Origin: Dryomyza anilis
Taxonomy: Eukaryota; Arthropoda; Insecta; Diptera; Dryomyzidae
Length of the DNA: 64,000 nt
Assembly (NCBI GenBank): GCA_951804985.1
Contig: OX638132.1
Location: forward strand, 10,645,529 to 10,709,528
Direction: 5' to 3'
Of the stretch, positions 33,301 through 42,538 are shown in pieces. The notes beneath the pieces were generated by a model. That model was not told the origin of the DNA and ran no database searches. It worked only from the letters and a program-made list of their open reading frames with translations. Position 1 is the stretch's first letter, and every line of letters starts with the position of its first letter. The position numbers and the translations under genes are program-made.

Positions 33301-36017
33301 ATCCAGGGCATAGTTCAAACTAACATCATATCAAAATTACTAACCTTTTTCTAATAGATCCACTTTTAAAAATATTCCTTGAGAACTTAATTTTAGAATT
33401 CTTTTTTACAATCAATTTTCAACAAAAATGCTAATTTTCCTAATATGAAAGTATCATTACTTCATACTTAAAGTATGATTATAATTATTGCATACTCATT
33501 TTTTTCTATTACGTAGAGTTTTTGAGAAAAATTCGGTTAAAAACGGTTATTTTTCAATATTTTGTATGTAAAATATATAAATTTTTAAATTTGAACAGTT
33601 TTTGACGGAAAGTGCATATTTTTAAAATGAGAACTGTTACAAAATAGATAGTAATTTTCAAAAATAGTTTGAACTATGCTCCGCATATTTATATATCAAT
33701 TTCTTATTTATCATTAGATTTACAATGCTAAATCGTCCAAAAATAGTCTTAAAAAATCAATATTTTATATATTTTGTAATTGTAATAAGTCTTGACAATT
33801 GGAAGAAAAATTGCGTTTACAGTTTTTTGGAAGACTGGTTGTGTAAGAGTCTGTATTTTTTTAATTCTAAAAAGTGTCTGAAAAGGGGCCTGAAAATTCA
33901 AGAGCTATTTTCATAAAAACTTTACGTAATAGAAAAAAACTGAGTATGCTGACAAAATCAGCAGCCGTGAATTATATAGAATTGATGTATGGGATGTACA
34001 TGGAAAACAAATTTTCTCCTTTTGTTGAGTAGTATTATTTCGAATATTAAAGTGAGGAAATTGGGCATTTAGAACTGTACCTTGAAACGTTTTCTAACAC
34101 TTAGTTTGAGTGAAACTAAAGGGTTTTTCAACAGGGACGCTACAAAAGTAGAGCGACAGGGACAGTAAACGACGCCATATTTCTTGTCGGTTTTTTGACA
34201 TTTCTCTTCAGTAACCCAGTAGTAAATTTCATGCGTAAGAAGCTATACTAACACTGATTCTCAAGCAGGTAGAACCCCTTCCCGACTAAATGATTTCCTT
34301 TTTTCTTTTTTATATGAAATGCACATTTTTACAGGACTTCCCTATTCGTTTCTCAAAGAACGACTTTCAGTAGGTCTCACAAAATCGTTTGACTCATTGC
34401 TGTTAGCATTCCATTAGAAGGTGAGCTAACAGAAATTTGCTTTTGTATTTGAAAAATATTAGAAATAGTCACCAAATCGATTGGAGCTGATTCTCTAGCA
34501 GGTCTGTTGGAAGTAGACTAGTTTCAGTGATGTCTGAGTGTGTATTGAGCATGCTAAGAAGTTGTTATAGCATAGCTTCTATTGGCAAAGCCTGGACAAA
34601 TTTACTACTGGTAAGGTTTGCCATTTCATGATGGAAAGATATACGAATTCGAATTTCGATAGTAAATTTCAATAATTTCAACTCGTTGTTGGTTCGTATA
34701 TCTTTCCATTATGAAATGGCAAACCTTACTGAAGAGAAATGTCAAAAGAGCGGCAAGAAATATGGCGTCGTTTGCTGTCCCTGTCGCTCTACTTTTGTAG
34801 CGTCCCTGTTAAAAAACCCTCGAAAAAAACTTGTGTAGCGCTCTTATTGAAAAACCCTTTACTTATTTAAGAATTATTTCTTTTATTTTGAATGGAATAT
34901 AAAATGCTGAAAAATAAAAAAACAATGCTGCTAAATTTAGGTAATATTTTAAACTTAAATATGAAAGCTTTACATTTGAAAAGTGAGATTTTCCCAGATT
35001 AATTCATTTCTAAAGCATTTTTTTAATGAAATTTATGAAAAAAATGAATTTCTTCAGGAATGGATAGATATAAATTAAAACAAAAGAAGATCTATCTTTT
35101 TTTGAAAATGTATTCGGTAGGATAAGGTGTTATAAAGATGAAGAAGAATCTGATTTTAAATTAATAATTTTAAATGTATAATTTCTTCAATACTTTATTA
35201 GCCTTATACATGTGCATGAGCTTGAGCAAATTGCCGATAAATCCTCAACAATTATTCTACTGAAACGTCTATTCGACAATTATGAACTGGATTCGCGTAC
35301 CAAGGAAGTACATACCGGGGAGGAGCAACAGGAAGAATTGGATTTTCTGCAGGCCATAATGAAAACGACTATCATGAAACGAACAATGAAATTTCTGCAG
35401 AAAAAAGGTTCAATTCAACTAATAACTTTTGCTTTTTTTTATCAAAATTTTAATAAAATATTCAACAGATATCGTTACTGCCGATTACAACGAACAATTG
35501 CAGTTACTTCATGATTTGTGGTTCACACAATATTCCCGTGGAAAGAAAATCGTCGGCAGTTCTTCGTTCGAGCATGTTTTTCTAGCGGAGATCAAAGATC
35601 AGCACTCCGTTTTGGGTCTGCACAATTGGATTTATTTCGGAGAGCAGGAGCAGAGCGGTCATCTGGACTACAAAGGTTATATAAATGCCGTAGAGTTGGA
35701 TAAATCGGTTAGAATAATGATTAAAATATAAAATACTAGATCAATTTATTATAAACTTTTACATTTTTTAGCAACATCTTTATTTTCTAACCTTGCGTTT
35801 TTCATTCCACGATCTGGTCAAGCCCTATAATTCTATGTTCATTGGTACTTCGCCAGAACTGGAGTTGAGTCTTTACACCGTCTGTTTTCTGCTGCGTATG
35901 GATCAGACATGCACCATACAATTGGGTACAGCTCGTCTGATTATCTCCACATATAGCTGGGATTGGCATGGCAAAAAACTGATCGGCTCGGCATTTCCCT
36001 CACTCGAAAATGAATGA
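30374..36017 (+). CDS. Membrane-anchored EndoU (XendoU)-family endoribonuclease, five exons
   Basis: Exons read by eye: 30374-30482, 30543-30723, 35202-35407, 35469-35707 and 35772-36017. All have GT-AG junctions in matching phase and give 326 codons plus stop. Residues 19-36 are a hydrophobic segment (IALGVLVTLAIVGW), suggesting a type II anchor or signal anchor. The EndoU domain covers about residues 40-320. FEHVFLAE gives Glu200, His201 and Glu206, LHNW gives His217, and VKP gives Lys262. Their spacing matches the catalytic Glu/His/His/Lys set of frog XendoU. Other family signatures are GHLDYKGYI, MFIGTSPELELSLYT and STYSWDW. EndoU enzymes cut RNA at uridines in a Mn-dependent manner. The flies have homologues CG2145 and CG3303 (DendoU); I cannot say which is orthologous. 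Intron 2 is 4.5 kb and full of transposons. An AATAAA follows the stop at 36127. Confidence 0.9.
31051..31361 (+). mobile_element. tRNA-derived SINE, copy 2 (in EndoU intron 2)
   Basis: The head TAGCCGCGGTAACTCAGTGG has a mutated A box. The B-box region GGTTCAAGCCTGG, the full body and a (TTA)n tail follow. It sits in the same orientation as the host gene. Confidence 0.92.
31435..32005. repeat. TACGAA-rich repeat interrupted by a MITE
   Basis: TTTACGAAATA, TTCGTAAAAT and ATTACGAAACTTTCG motifs flank the MITE at 31555-31774 on both sides. This is the same motif family as at 21700-22730. Confidence 0.5.
31555..31774. mobile_element. 220-bp MITE with CACCCAGAAAAAAA ends, copy 2 (intact)
   Basis: CACCCAGAAAAAAA at 31555 and TTTTTTTCTGGGTG ending at 31774 are inverted termini, with TA on both sides. 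The copy at 26837-27058 matches throughout, and a 3' fragment is visible at about 36230-36300. Confidence 0.9.
32041..32449. mobile_element. About 410-bp MITE with GTCATTCCACG / AGAAATATCA inverted ends
   Basis: GGGTCATTCCACGCCAGAAA and TATCAATCATGGCACGATG at the left are mirrored at the right (CATCGTGCCAAGACTGATA, TTTCTTACGTGAAATGAACT). AGCT flanks both sides (32037-32040, 32450-32453). The ends pair over about 45 bp with mismatches. Confidence 0.7.
32590..32925. repeat. TACGAA-rich repeat
   Basis: ATTCGTAAAATTC, AGTACGAATAC, TTTCGTAAAATAAAC and TTACGAAATTTATTTCG motifs are dense here, as at 21.7-22.7 and 31.4-32.0 kb. Confidence 0.5.
33006..33963. mobile_element. About 960-bp element with TGCTGATTTTG / GCATACTCAG ends
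   Basis: TGCTGAGTTTGGCTGCATAC plus TCAGTTTTTTTTCTATTACG at the left is matched inversely at the right (CGTAATAGAAAAAAACTGAG, TATGCTGACAAAATCAGCA). A third TACTCATTTTTTTCTATTACG lies inside near 33484. Parts of the right half resemble the Tc1-like MITE at 24042. No transposase. Confidence 0.65.
34119..34859. mobile_element. DD41D-family element, 741 bp, composite right end
   Basis: TA flanks both sides (34117-34118, 34860-34861). The left end is of the 5' type (AAGGGTTTTTCAACAGGGAC). The right end has an inverted 5'-type terminus (CCCTGTTAAAAAACCC) followed about 40 bp later by a 3'-type terminus (GCGCTCTTATTGAAAAACCC). About 370 bp of unrelated filler (34230-34600) interrupts the arms. Confidence 0.82.
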
Positions 36018-36126
36018 TTCAAAAAATATGAATATGAATATTTACCAACATTTTAAGTACAACTTTAAATACCTCATATTTGGTTTAGTTACTTTTAGTT
36101 TAGTATAAGACAACTCAATTTTATTA

Positions 36127-36132
36127 AATAAA
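36127..36132 (+). terminator. Poly(A) signal of the EndoU gene
   Basis: AATAAA lies 110 bp after the EndoU stop codon, in AT-rich sequence. It is the first canonical signal after the stop. Confidence 0.55.
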
Positions 36133-36360
36133 ACAAATTTTAATATTATTTTATTTTTAAAACTTGTTAGTGCTTATACTTTTTAGAAAAATCTTTTTTT
36201 GAGATTTTAAATTATTTAATTTATAAATTAAATACATACTTAAATCAATAACTGTCCTATTGACAATTTTAAATGGGATTTTGTGAGATTTTTTGTGTGT
36301 GCAGACTTTTAGACTTAGCACAGAACTGGTATTCAAGAATTTATCACAGAACATGTTCGG

Positions 36361-36970
36361 TGGTGGTCAACTAATTAGGGACAATCAAATTATTATTTTT
36401 CAATTTTTAAAAATATTTTAATTGAAGTACGACACTTTATACACATGTATAGTAATTTCGGTAGCCGCGGTAGCTCAGTGGTTAGTGCGTTGGACTGCGA
36501 GCCGAAAGGTCCCCGGTTCAAGCCTGGTCTGGGGATAACAACATCTTTTCATAGAAACATTTTTCTATACCGCGCTACCTCTCGTCAGTAAATGGCAAAC
36601 CTACGAGAGTAAAACCATTGCCTATGAAAAGCTCTCACCCGCCGTTCGGATTCGGCAATAAACTGTAGGTCCCATCACTTTGAGTACAAATATAACACGC
36701 ACAGCTCAAAATGGTGAGAGAGCTCGGCCGAAGTTCTATACAGGACTGTAGCGCCAAACTATTATTATTATAGTAATTTCGGTATTTAGTTTGGACTATG
36801 CTCTGGATTTTCAAAACTTGTCTAAAAATCTCAAAATTGTCAGAGTTTATAAGAATATCACGTAAGAATATCAACATTCATATTAAAATTAGACTGGACA
36901 ATATAATAATAATTGTGTAATAATAAAATTCATATTTTTTGAGTTTGAGTGGTCATAACTTTGGTCAGGC
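36361..36970. mobile_element. Diverged copy of the CAGTGGTGGCC Tc1-like MITE, SINE inside
   Basis: TGGTGGTCAACTAATTAGGG at the left, TTGAAGTACG, TAGTTTGGACTATGCTCTGG and the right part (CTCAAAATTGTCAGAGTTTATA) follow the same order as in 24042-24686. The right terminus has decayed (GAGTGGTCATAACTTTGG near 36945-36965). Confidence 0.7.
36462..36770 (+). mobile_element. tRNA-derived SINE, copy 3
   Basis: The head has intact A box (TAGCTCAGTGG) and GGTTCAAGCCTGG. The body and a (ATT)n tail follow. The target duplication TAGTAATTTCGG is at 36450-36461 and 36771-36782. Confidence 0.95.
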
Positions 36971-38170
36971 AAATCCGAATTTCATGCGGTTTATTTTAAA
37001 ATATTATCTGAAGTATTCTCAATAAAATACAATAAAAATGCAATGGAAAACTCAAATCTGTAAAAAGATAAAGACCAAAATATGTAGAAAAACACGATAA
37101 TTGCCATATATTTGTTTTTCAAAAGAACTCCAAAACTTGAAGTGATCTGAAAAAACTGAATATGAGGTAGTGATTAGAGTCTTGAAGTCCATCGGGAAAT
37201 CAGACTAGGGTCGCGGATATTTTTTTTTGTTGTGCTGTGTATTTTGTTCATATTAATTCGAAAGTTTTGTAATTAATTTCATAGTATTGCAAAAATTCAG
37301 TAACATTAATTTAAATATTTCAATATTATTATTTTTAATAGTAGGTATATATACAATTTTTTTTTAATGATTTACTTCTATAATAATAAACGTGTCATAA
37401 CTTACATAAACACGAATAAAAACATTTTCGTTTTGTACGTCACAGAGTGTGCCCAAACGCTCATAAATCGGGTGAAATTCAGTATTTTCAAAACCACTCA
37501 ACCGTTTTTAAAAATTTAAAAAGTGTTGTACAGAGGGAACTTGAGAGAATTCAAGTTTTAAAATTGGAGTTTGTATCTTTAATATTAATGGAAATATCAG
37601 TAATGGAGATAAATATCATGAAAAATTTCAAACATTTTAAAAAATCCAAAAGTTATCCGATTTTTAAAATTCTTTTGTTTATGAAAAGCTTACATTGAGC
37701 TTACAGAGAAAATGTGCTTACATGAGAAAATTTCTTGATTAGTATTAAAGATATAGACTGGAACATGATATTTTTTTTTAATTTTGGAAGACTTTACTTT
37801 ACATATTTATACATAGATTGTACATTTTATCATGAAATCAAAATATTGGTATGAGTTTTTTATAAACAATTAATACATAATTAAGAAACTGAAAACTGTT
37901 TTTAAATAGCTCAGATGGTTTAGTAAATATAAAAATGTAAATTCGAATTTTTATTTTATTTTCCATTTTTTAATTTTTATTTGGAAAATTGGACTTTTAC
38001 GCAAAGCTCCGTAAGTATTTTTTTTCTTCAGTAACATGTATTTTTATTATATTTTTTTGATACATAACATTACTGAGAATCTTTTAAATGATAAAACTTA
38101 TCCAAAATATATTTAACTAATCTGGCAACACTGGTCAAAGTTCAAGTTTTTAATTAAATGTTTTTTTTTT
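36970..38170. other. AT-rich sequence, no gene seen
   Basis: No exon-like sequence was seen. The 83-codon frame near 37447 lacks any recognisable feature. Confidence 0.4.
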
Positions 38171-38630
38171 AATTTGATTCCCTGCAGAAAAGTTTTCAAA
38201 GTCAAAAGTCAAATTTAATGTAAGCAGTTTTAAGGACGAGTCATTTCTACATATTTTAGACCTAATTTATTTTTTTGCCTAGCGATATATATGTGCAGGG
38301 CAGCATTTTTTCCAAAAATACTCAGTTTTTAATGGGACTTAGATAAAAACCGTTATTTCTCACTTTATAATATATATTCCTAAAATAGTTTTAATAAAGC
38401 AAAAGTACATAAAACTATTGTATATTAAGTAAAAGTTTCATGACGTTAATGTTAATACTAATTGAGATATATTCAATTAAATTTTAAGTTTTTTATACCC
38501 TACACCTATGAGGTACAGGGTATATTAACTTTGTGCATATATTGTAACGCCCCTTTGGAGGCGTGTCCGGTATGGAAAAGTATATATATTCTTGATCAGC
38601 ATCACTACCCGAGTCCGTTTAGCCATGTCC

Positions 38631-38702
<72 letters not shown>

Positions 38703-40100
38703 TGCTGTCTTGCTGTCTTGCTGTCTTGTCGTATTGCTGTCTTGTCGTATTGCTGTCTTGCTGTCTTGCTGTCCGAATACAGAATAACTTGAGAAATACT
38801 GATCAGAATACGATGAAATTTCGTCTCAATATATTTTAGCCAAAAGTAGGAACTGAGTTTGAAAATGAGCTAAATCGGTCAAGGACACGCCCACCTCCCA
38901 TACAAGTCACTTTTATATAACTCTTTCGGAACTAATAACTCGAAAAGTATTCAAGGTATAGTTATAAAATTTAAAAGGTATTGTTAGAATTCACCTATAA
39001 ATATGTGGTCCAAAAATGGGCGTGATCCGCCCACTTTTTTTTTTCATTATTTCCCGGGTTTTCATAGTGGAAATTTGATCCGTAAATTATTAAAATCAAA
39101 TCTATGAAATATTAGCCTTTCAAAATTTTAAGTATAGGCGTGGTCCGCCCAATTACATTTTTCAAATTTATTTTTTTTAGTTTTTTATACTTTTATATAA
39201 TTTTTTTAATTTATGGGGATGTAAGACGTAAATTTCTGATATATGAATAATATTCTGAGGGTTAATATCCCCACCAAAGGTGTAGGGTATTCCATAGTCG
39301 GGCCCGACCGACTATAAAAATCCGCCCCATGTGACCGAACTTACCCATGTGACCTAACTTTCCCAACTCGTTTTTTTTAGTTTTTTATACTTTATATAAT
39401 TTATTAATTTATGGGGATATAAGACGTAAATTTCTGATATATGAATAATATTCTGAGGGTTAATATCCACACCGAAGGTGTAGGGTATTCCATAGTCGGG
39501 CCCGACCGACTATAAAAATCCGCCCCATGTGACCGAACTTACCCATGTGACCTAACTTTCCCAACTCGTTTTTAAATATTTTTTGTTTTTATCTCTCTTC
39601 TTTTTAAAAAAAAAGTGTTTATAAACTATATACGGATTGTCTTCATATTCACCACATAGATTCCCTGAAATTTCTTCTTTTCAATGATACCAAATACTTA
39701 TATATTTACTTTAGAGATGTGTACAATATGACATATTAATTAACATCATGTTTCATCAAATTTTCGTATTTTTTAATATTATTTTTATTTTGCACATCTG
39801 CAGAAAAGTTTTCAAAGGTATGCAATTTGAAAGACTAATTAGTTCTTAAAATTTTTAAACCTTACTTATTTTTTGTCCGTCGAACTATATATGCAGGACA
39901 ACATTATTTCAGAAAATATAAATTTTTTTAAAGGACTTGTCATAAAATCGTTATATCTACCCTTATAATGTATATATTTGCAAATTATTTTATTAACTTT
40001 GAAGTCTATAAAATTAGTATAAATTCGGTAAAAGTTTTATGATGATATCTTTAACGTAGCGTTAATTATGTTCAATTAAATTCAATGTTATTTTTGCTTA
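38170..40100. repeat. Old direct repeat flanking the mini-me-like insertion
   Basis: CTGCAGAAAAGTTTTCAAAG, the block around GATATATATGTGCAGGRCARCATT and GTAAAAGTTTYATGA..GTTCAATTAAATT occur at 38185-38485 and again at 39797-40095. The mini-me-like element lies between the two diverged copies. Confidence 0.6.
38490..39571 (+). mobile_element. mini-me/DINE-1-like element with (GTCT)n, 3' end duplicated
   Basis: It starts TTTTATACCCTACACCTATG and contains TATATATATTCTTGATCAGC followed by a (GTCT)n microsatellite (38629-38697) and TTGCTGTC repeats. It ends after GTCGGGCCCGACCGACTATA with CTTTCCCAACTCG. A conserved core followed by (GTCY)n is the described layout of mini-me elements of Diptera. 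The last ~195 bp (39176-39372) are repeated in tandem (39373-39571). The 12-bp palindrome GTCGGGCCCGAC could form the near-terminal hairpin typical of Helitron-type elements. Confidence 0.75.
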
Positions 40101-40129
40101 ATTTCCCATACGAAATACAACATTATCTA

Positions 40130-40575
40130 CACCAGAATCAAGTTCATTCATAATATTAATGACTAACGACATCAATGTTATGAATGCGTTCATAAATATG
40201 ATGAACGCTTGGTAACTGTCGAAAAAGTGTTCTTCAATATGATTAATTGTATCATATTTATGAACAAAAACATAAAATACAACATAAGTTACTTCATATT
40301 AAAGAATGATGTTCATCAAACCAAATTTCAATCAAAATATTTCTTTTTCGTTTTATTCATAAATATTATGAACATATTCATCAATATGACGTTCAAATTC
40401 ATTGTATTGAATATTTCGTTCTTCATTATGATGTTCGATAGTACGAATAATTTCATATATATAAAATCATCAATATGTCATTTAATGAACGGTGGTATCA
40501 ATATGATGAATCTGGTGATGGGTGAAAAAATTCATAATATTTATGAATAATTCATCTTATTGAAGAATTTTTTCT
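40130..40575. repeat. TTCATAATATTTATGAA-rich repeat
   Basis: ATGAACRTTCATAAATATGATGAA-type motifs recur many times. The right part (TATCAATATGATGAATCTG, TTCATAATATTTATGAA) is repeated inversely at 52556-52626, with relatives at 54150-54265. Confidence 0.6.
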
Positions 40576-40594
40576 GTGTATAATAAAAAGTTAT

Positions 40595-40770
40595 ATTTAT
40601 TAAAAATATTTAAAAAAAAAAATAATTTTGTTTGAAACATTTTTTTTTTTTGAAATATTTTTTTTTTCGTAATTTGTTTTTTTTTAATTTTCTTTTTCGA
40701 AATTTTTTTTTTTCGGAAAATATTTTTTGGTCGATATTTTTTTTTTAAATTTTTTTTTTTCGAAAAGACA
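40595..40770. repeat. T-rich tract punctuated by CGAAA
   Basis: Runs of 8-12 T alternate with CGAAAT/TCGAAA and similar breaks. Low complexity; the opposite-strand lysine-rich frame is an artefact. Confidence 0.75.
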
Positions 40771-40780
40771 TAGACCATAT

Positions 40781-40845
40781 TGGTCCCACCATTTGAGTAC
40801 AAATATAATAAACACAGCAAAAAAAATGGCGAGAGAGAGTGTATA
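40781..40845 (+). mobile_element. SINE 3' fragment
   Basis: GGTCCCACCATTTGAGTACA and the following AATATAATAAACACAGC match the 3' part of the 310-bp SINE. The rest is missing. Confidence 0.6.
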
Positions 40846-41146
40846 ATCTAAAAATCTAAAAATTAAAAAAAAATCTGAGAGTTTTAACCGTAAAGTAATA
40901 AAGTCAACACGTTTGACTTTATTACTTCACTCTTGACATTATTGCTTTAATCATGTTATGCTCGATTGCCACAAACATAAAAACAATCATGTTTAATTCC
41001 CGTAAAAAAATAAAATATATTTTACATTGCTTTAGTTATTTATTGTAAATTTGTACACTTAAGCCTAGAATATGAGAGAATTTACAGTCGTATGAAGTTC
41101 GCGTTGAAATTAAATATAATCGTTTTAAAGTGCATATAGACCGCAC

Positions 41147-42538
41147 TCATTTGTTGTTCTCTGAGCGCTGTTGAGCAGGCTCTGCCGCTGTTGTTGCTGC
41201 TGCTGCCAGAGCACATTCGTCGCCAGCAGCAACACTCTGAGCTATTCTACGTATGGCAGTGTGTGCCGGCGAACCGCTAACCTCGGACACGGAATCAAAA
41301 TCGATATCATCGTCCGAGCCGAGGGAGCGCATCAAACTGGGACTGCTAATGCTGAACTCCAGCTCGAACGGATCGATCATCATGAATGGCGTGTCCTCAT
41401 CTTCGTCATCGTTCATCTGGCGGTCGTCTTCATCTTCGCCATCGCCGTCGTCATCGGTGTCTGCAGTCGCCAACGCCTCATGCGCACGCCCGCCAACAGC
41501 GCCATCTGCCTGTGAATATTTGCCGCGTGCGACGCAACTACTTTTTGGCTGCGGACGCGGCAGACTGTTGTGGCAGAGTGGATTTTCCGCTGCCGACTGC
41601 TCCAGCTGTAGCTGCTGACCCCACATTGCCGCCGCCCGCTCGCGGTTGTGTGCGGCTTTCTGCTGTTGTGCGGCCAGCAGGCAGCGCGGCGACTCCACCA
41701 GCCACGGCCGCGGGCGATGTGAGTGGCGGCTGCGGTTGACTGTCGGCGGTGCTTGTTGTTGGCGTTGCTGCTGCTGCAGCCGTTGCGTCTGGCGCTGCAT
41801 ATTGATAGGCGTCTGCTGACTGCTCGTAGCCACCTCCACTACCGCTGTAAGCGTCATAGCCGCTGTTGTCGTACTGCTCGGCACCGCCACTGCCATCGTA
41901 CGGTGGCTGCTGCGCATCATACTGCTGTTGCTGCTGCTCGTAGCTGCCATCGTAGGCGCCTGCGTCGTACTGCTGCTGATCGTAGTCTGCGTATGCGCTG
42001 TAGTCAGCGCTGTAATCGCTGCTGGCTCCGCCGGTGGTGGCCAAATTGGTATCGGCTGGCTGCTGCTGCTGAAGCTGTGCGTCGCTGTCGCCGTATGCTG
42101 CTGGCTCAGCGTTGACGTTGCCGCCATAGTTCTTGGCGTTGAGGTCGTAAGCAGCGCTGTTGTCGTCGATGTTATGTTGTTTTTCGCCCAGGTCCAATTT
42201 GTCCTTGAGGTTCTCGTCATCGTCGACATGACCTGCGGTGGTATAGTCGTAGCTGCCGACGCTGCTTTTGTAGTCGTCAACTGTGGTGGCTGTGGGTGCA
42301 ACGGCTGTTGTTGTGGGTGCTGTTGTTGGCAGTGGTTCATATTTGGATTTGTTGTAATCATAGCTAGCACTGGCGGCGGTTGCGGCTGGTGGTGTTGTTG
42401 TAATGCTGTTATTGGTGCCGGATGCGTCGGACGCAGAGGACTTGGCCAGCAGGGACTCATAGCTGTAGGGAGACGGCTTGTAGTCCGTAAGAGCGGCATC
42501 GGCTGCACCAAACGCGGACGGCTTGTAGTCGAGAGCGG
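41147..42538 (-). other. Terminal exon open in two frames
   Basis: From its acceptor (GATAG before 42538), frame A is open for 463 codons to TGA at 41147. Frame B, one base offset, is open to TAG at 41538 (333 codons). Frame B encodes a Tyr/Asp/Gly-rich stretch with fly-like codon use (ALDYKPSAFGAADAALTDYK). Frame A encodes the plausible acidic tail (DDDIDFDSVSEVSGSPAHT). Exon 43644-43875 ends in phase 0 and enters frame A. Exon 43352-43479 ends with one spare base and enters frame B. A one-base assembly error in the CAG-rich middle would be a simpler alternative for the frame switch. Confidence 0.6.
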
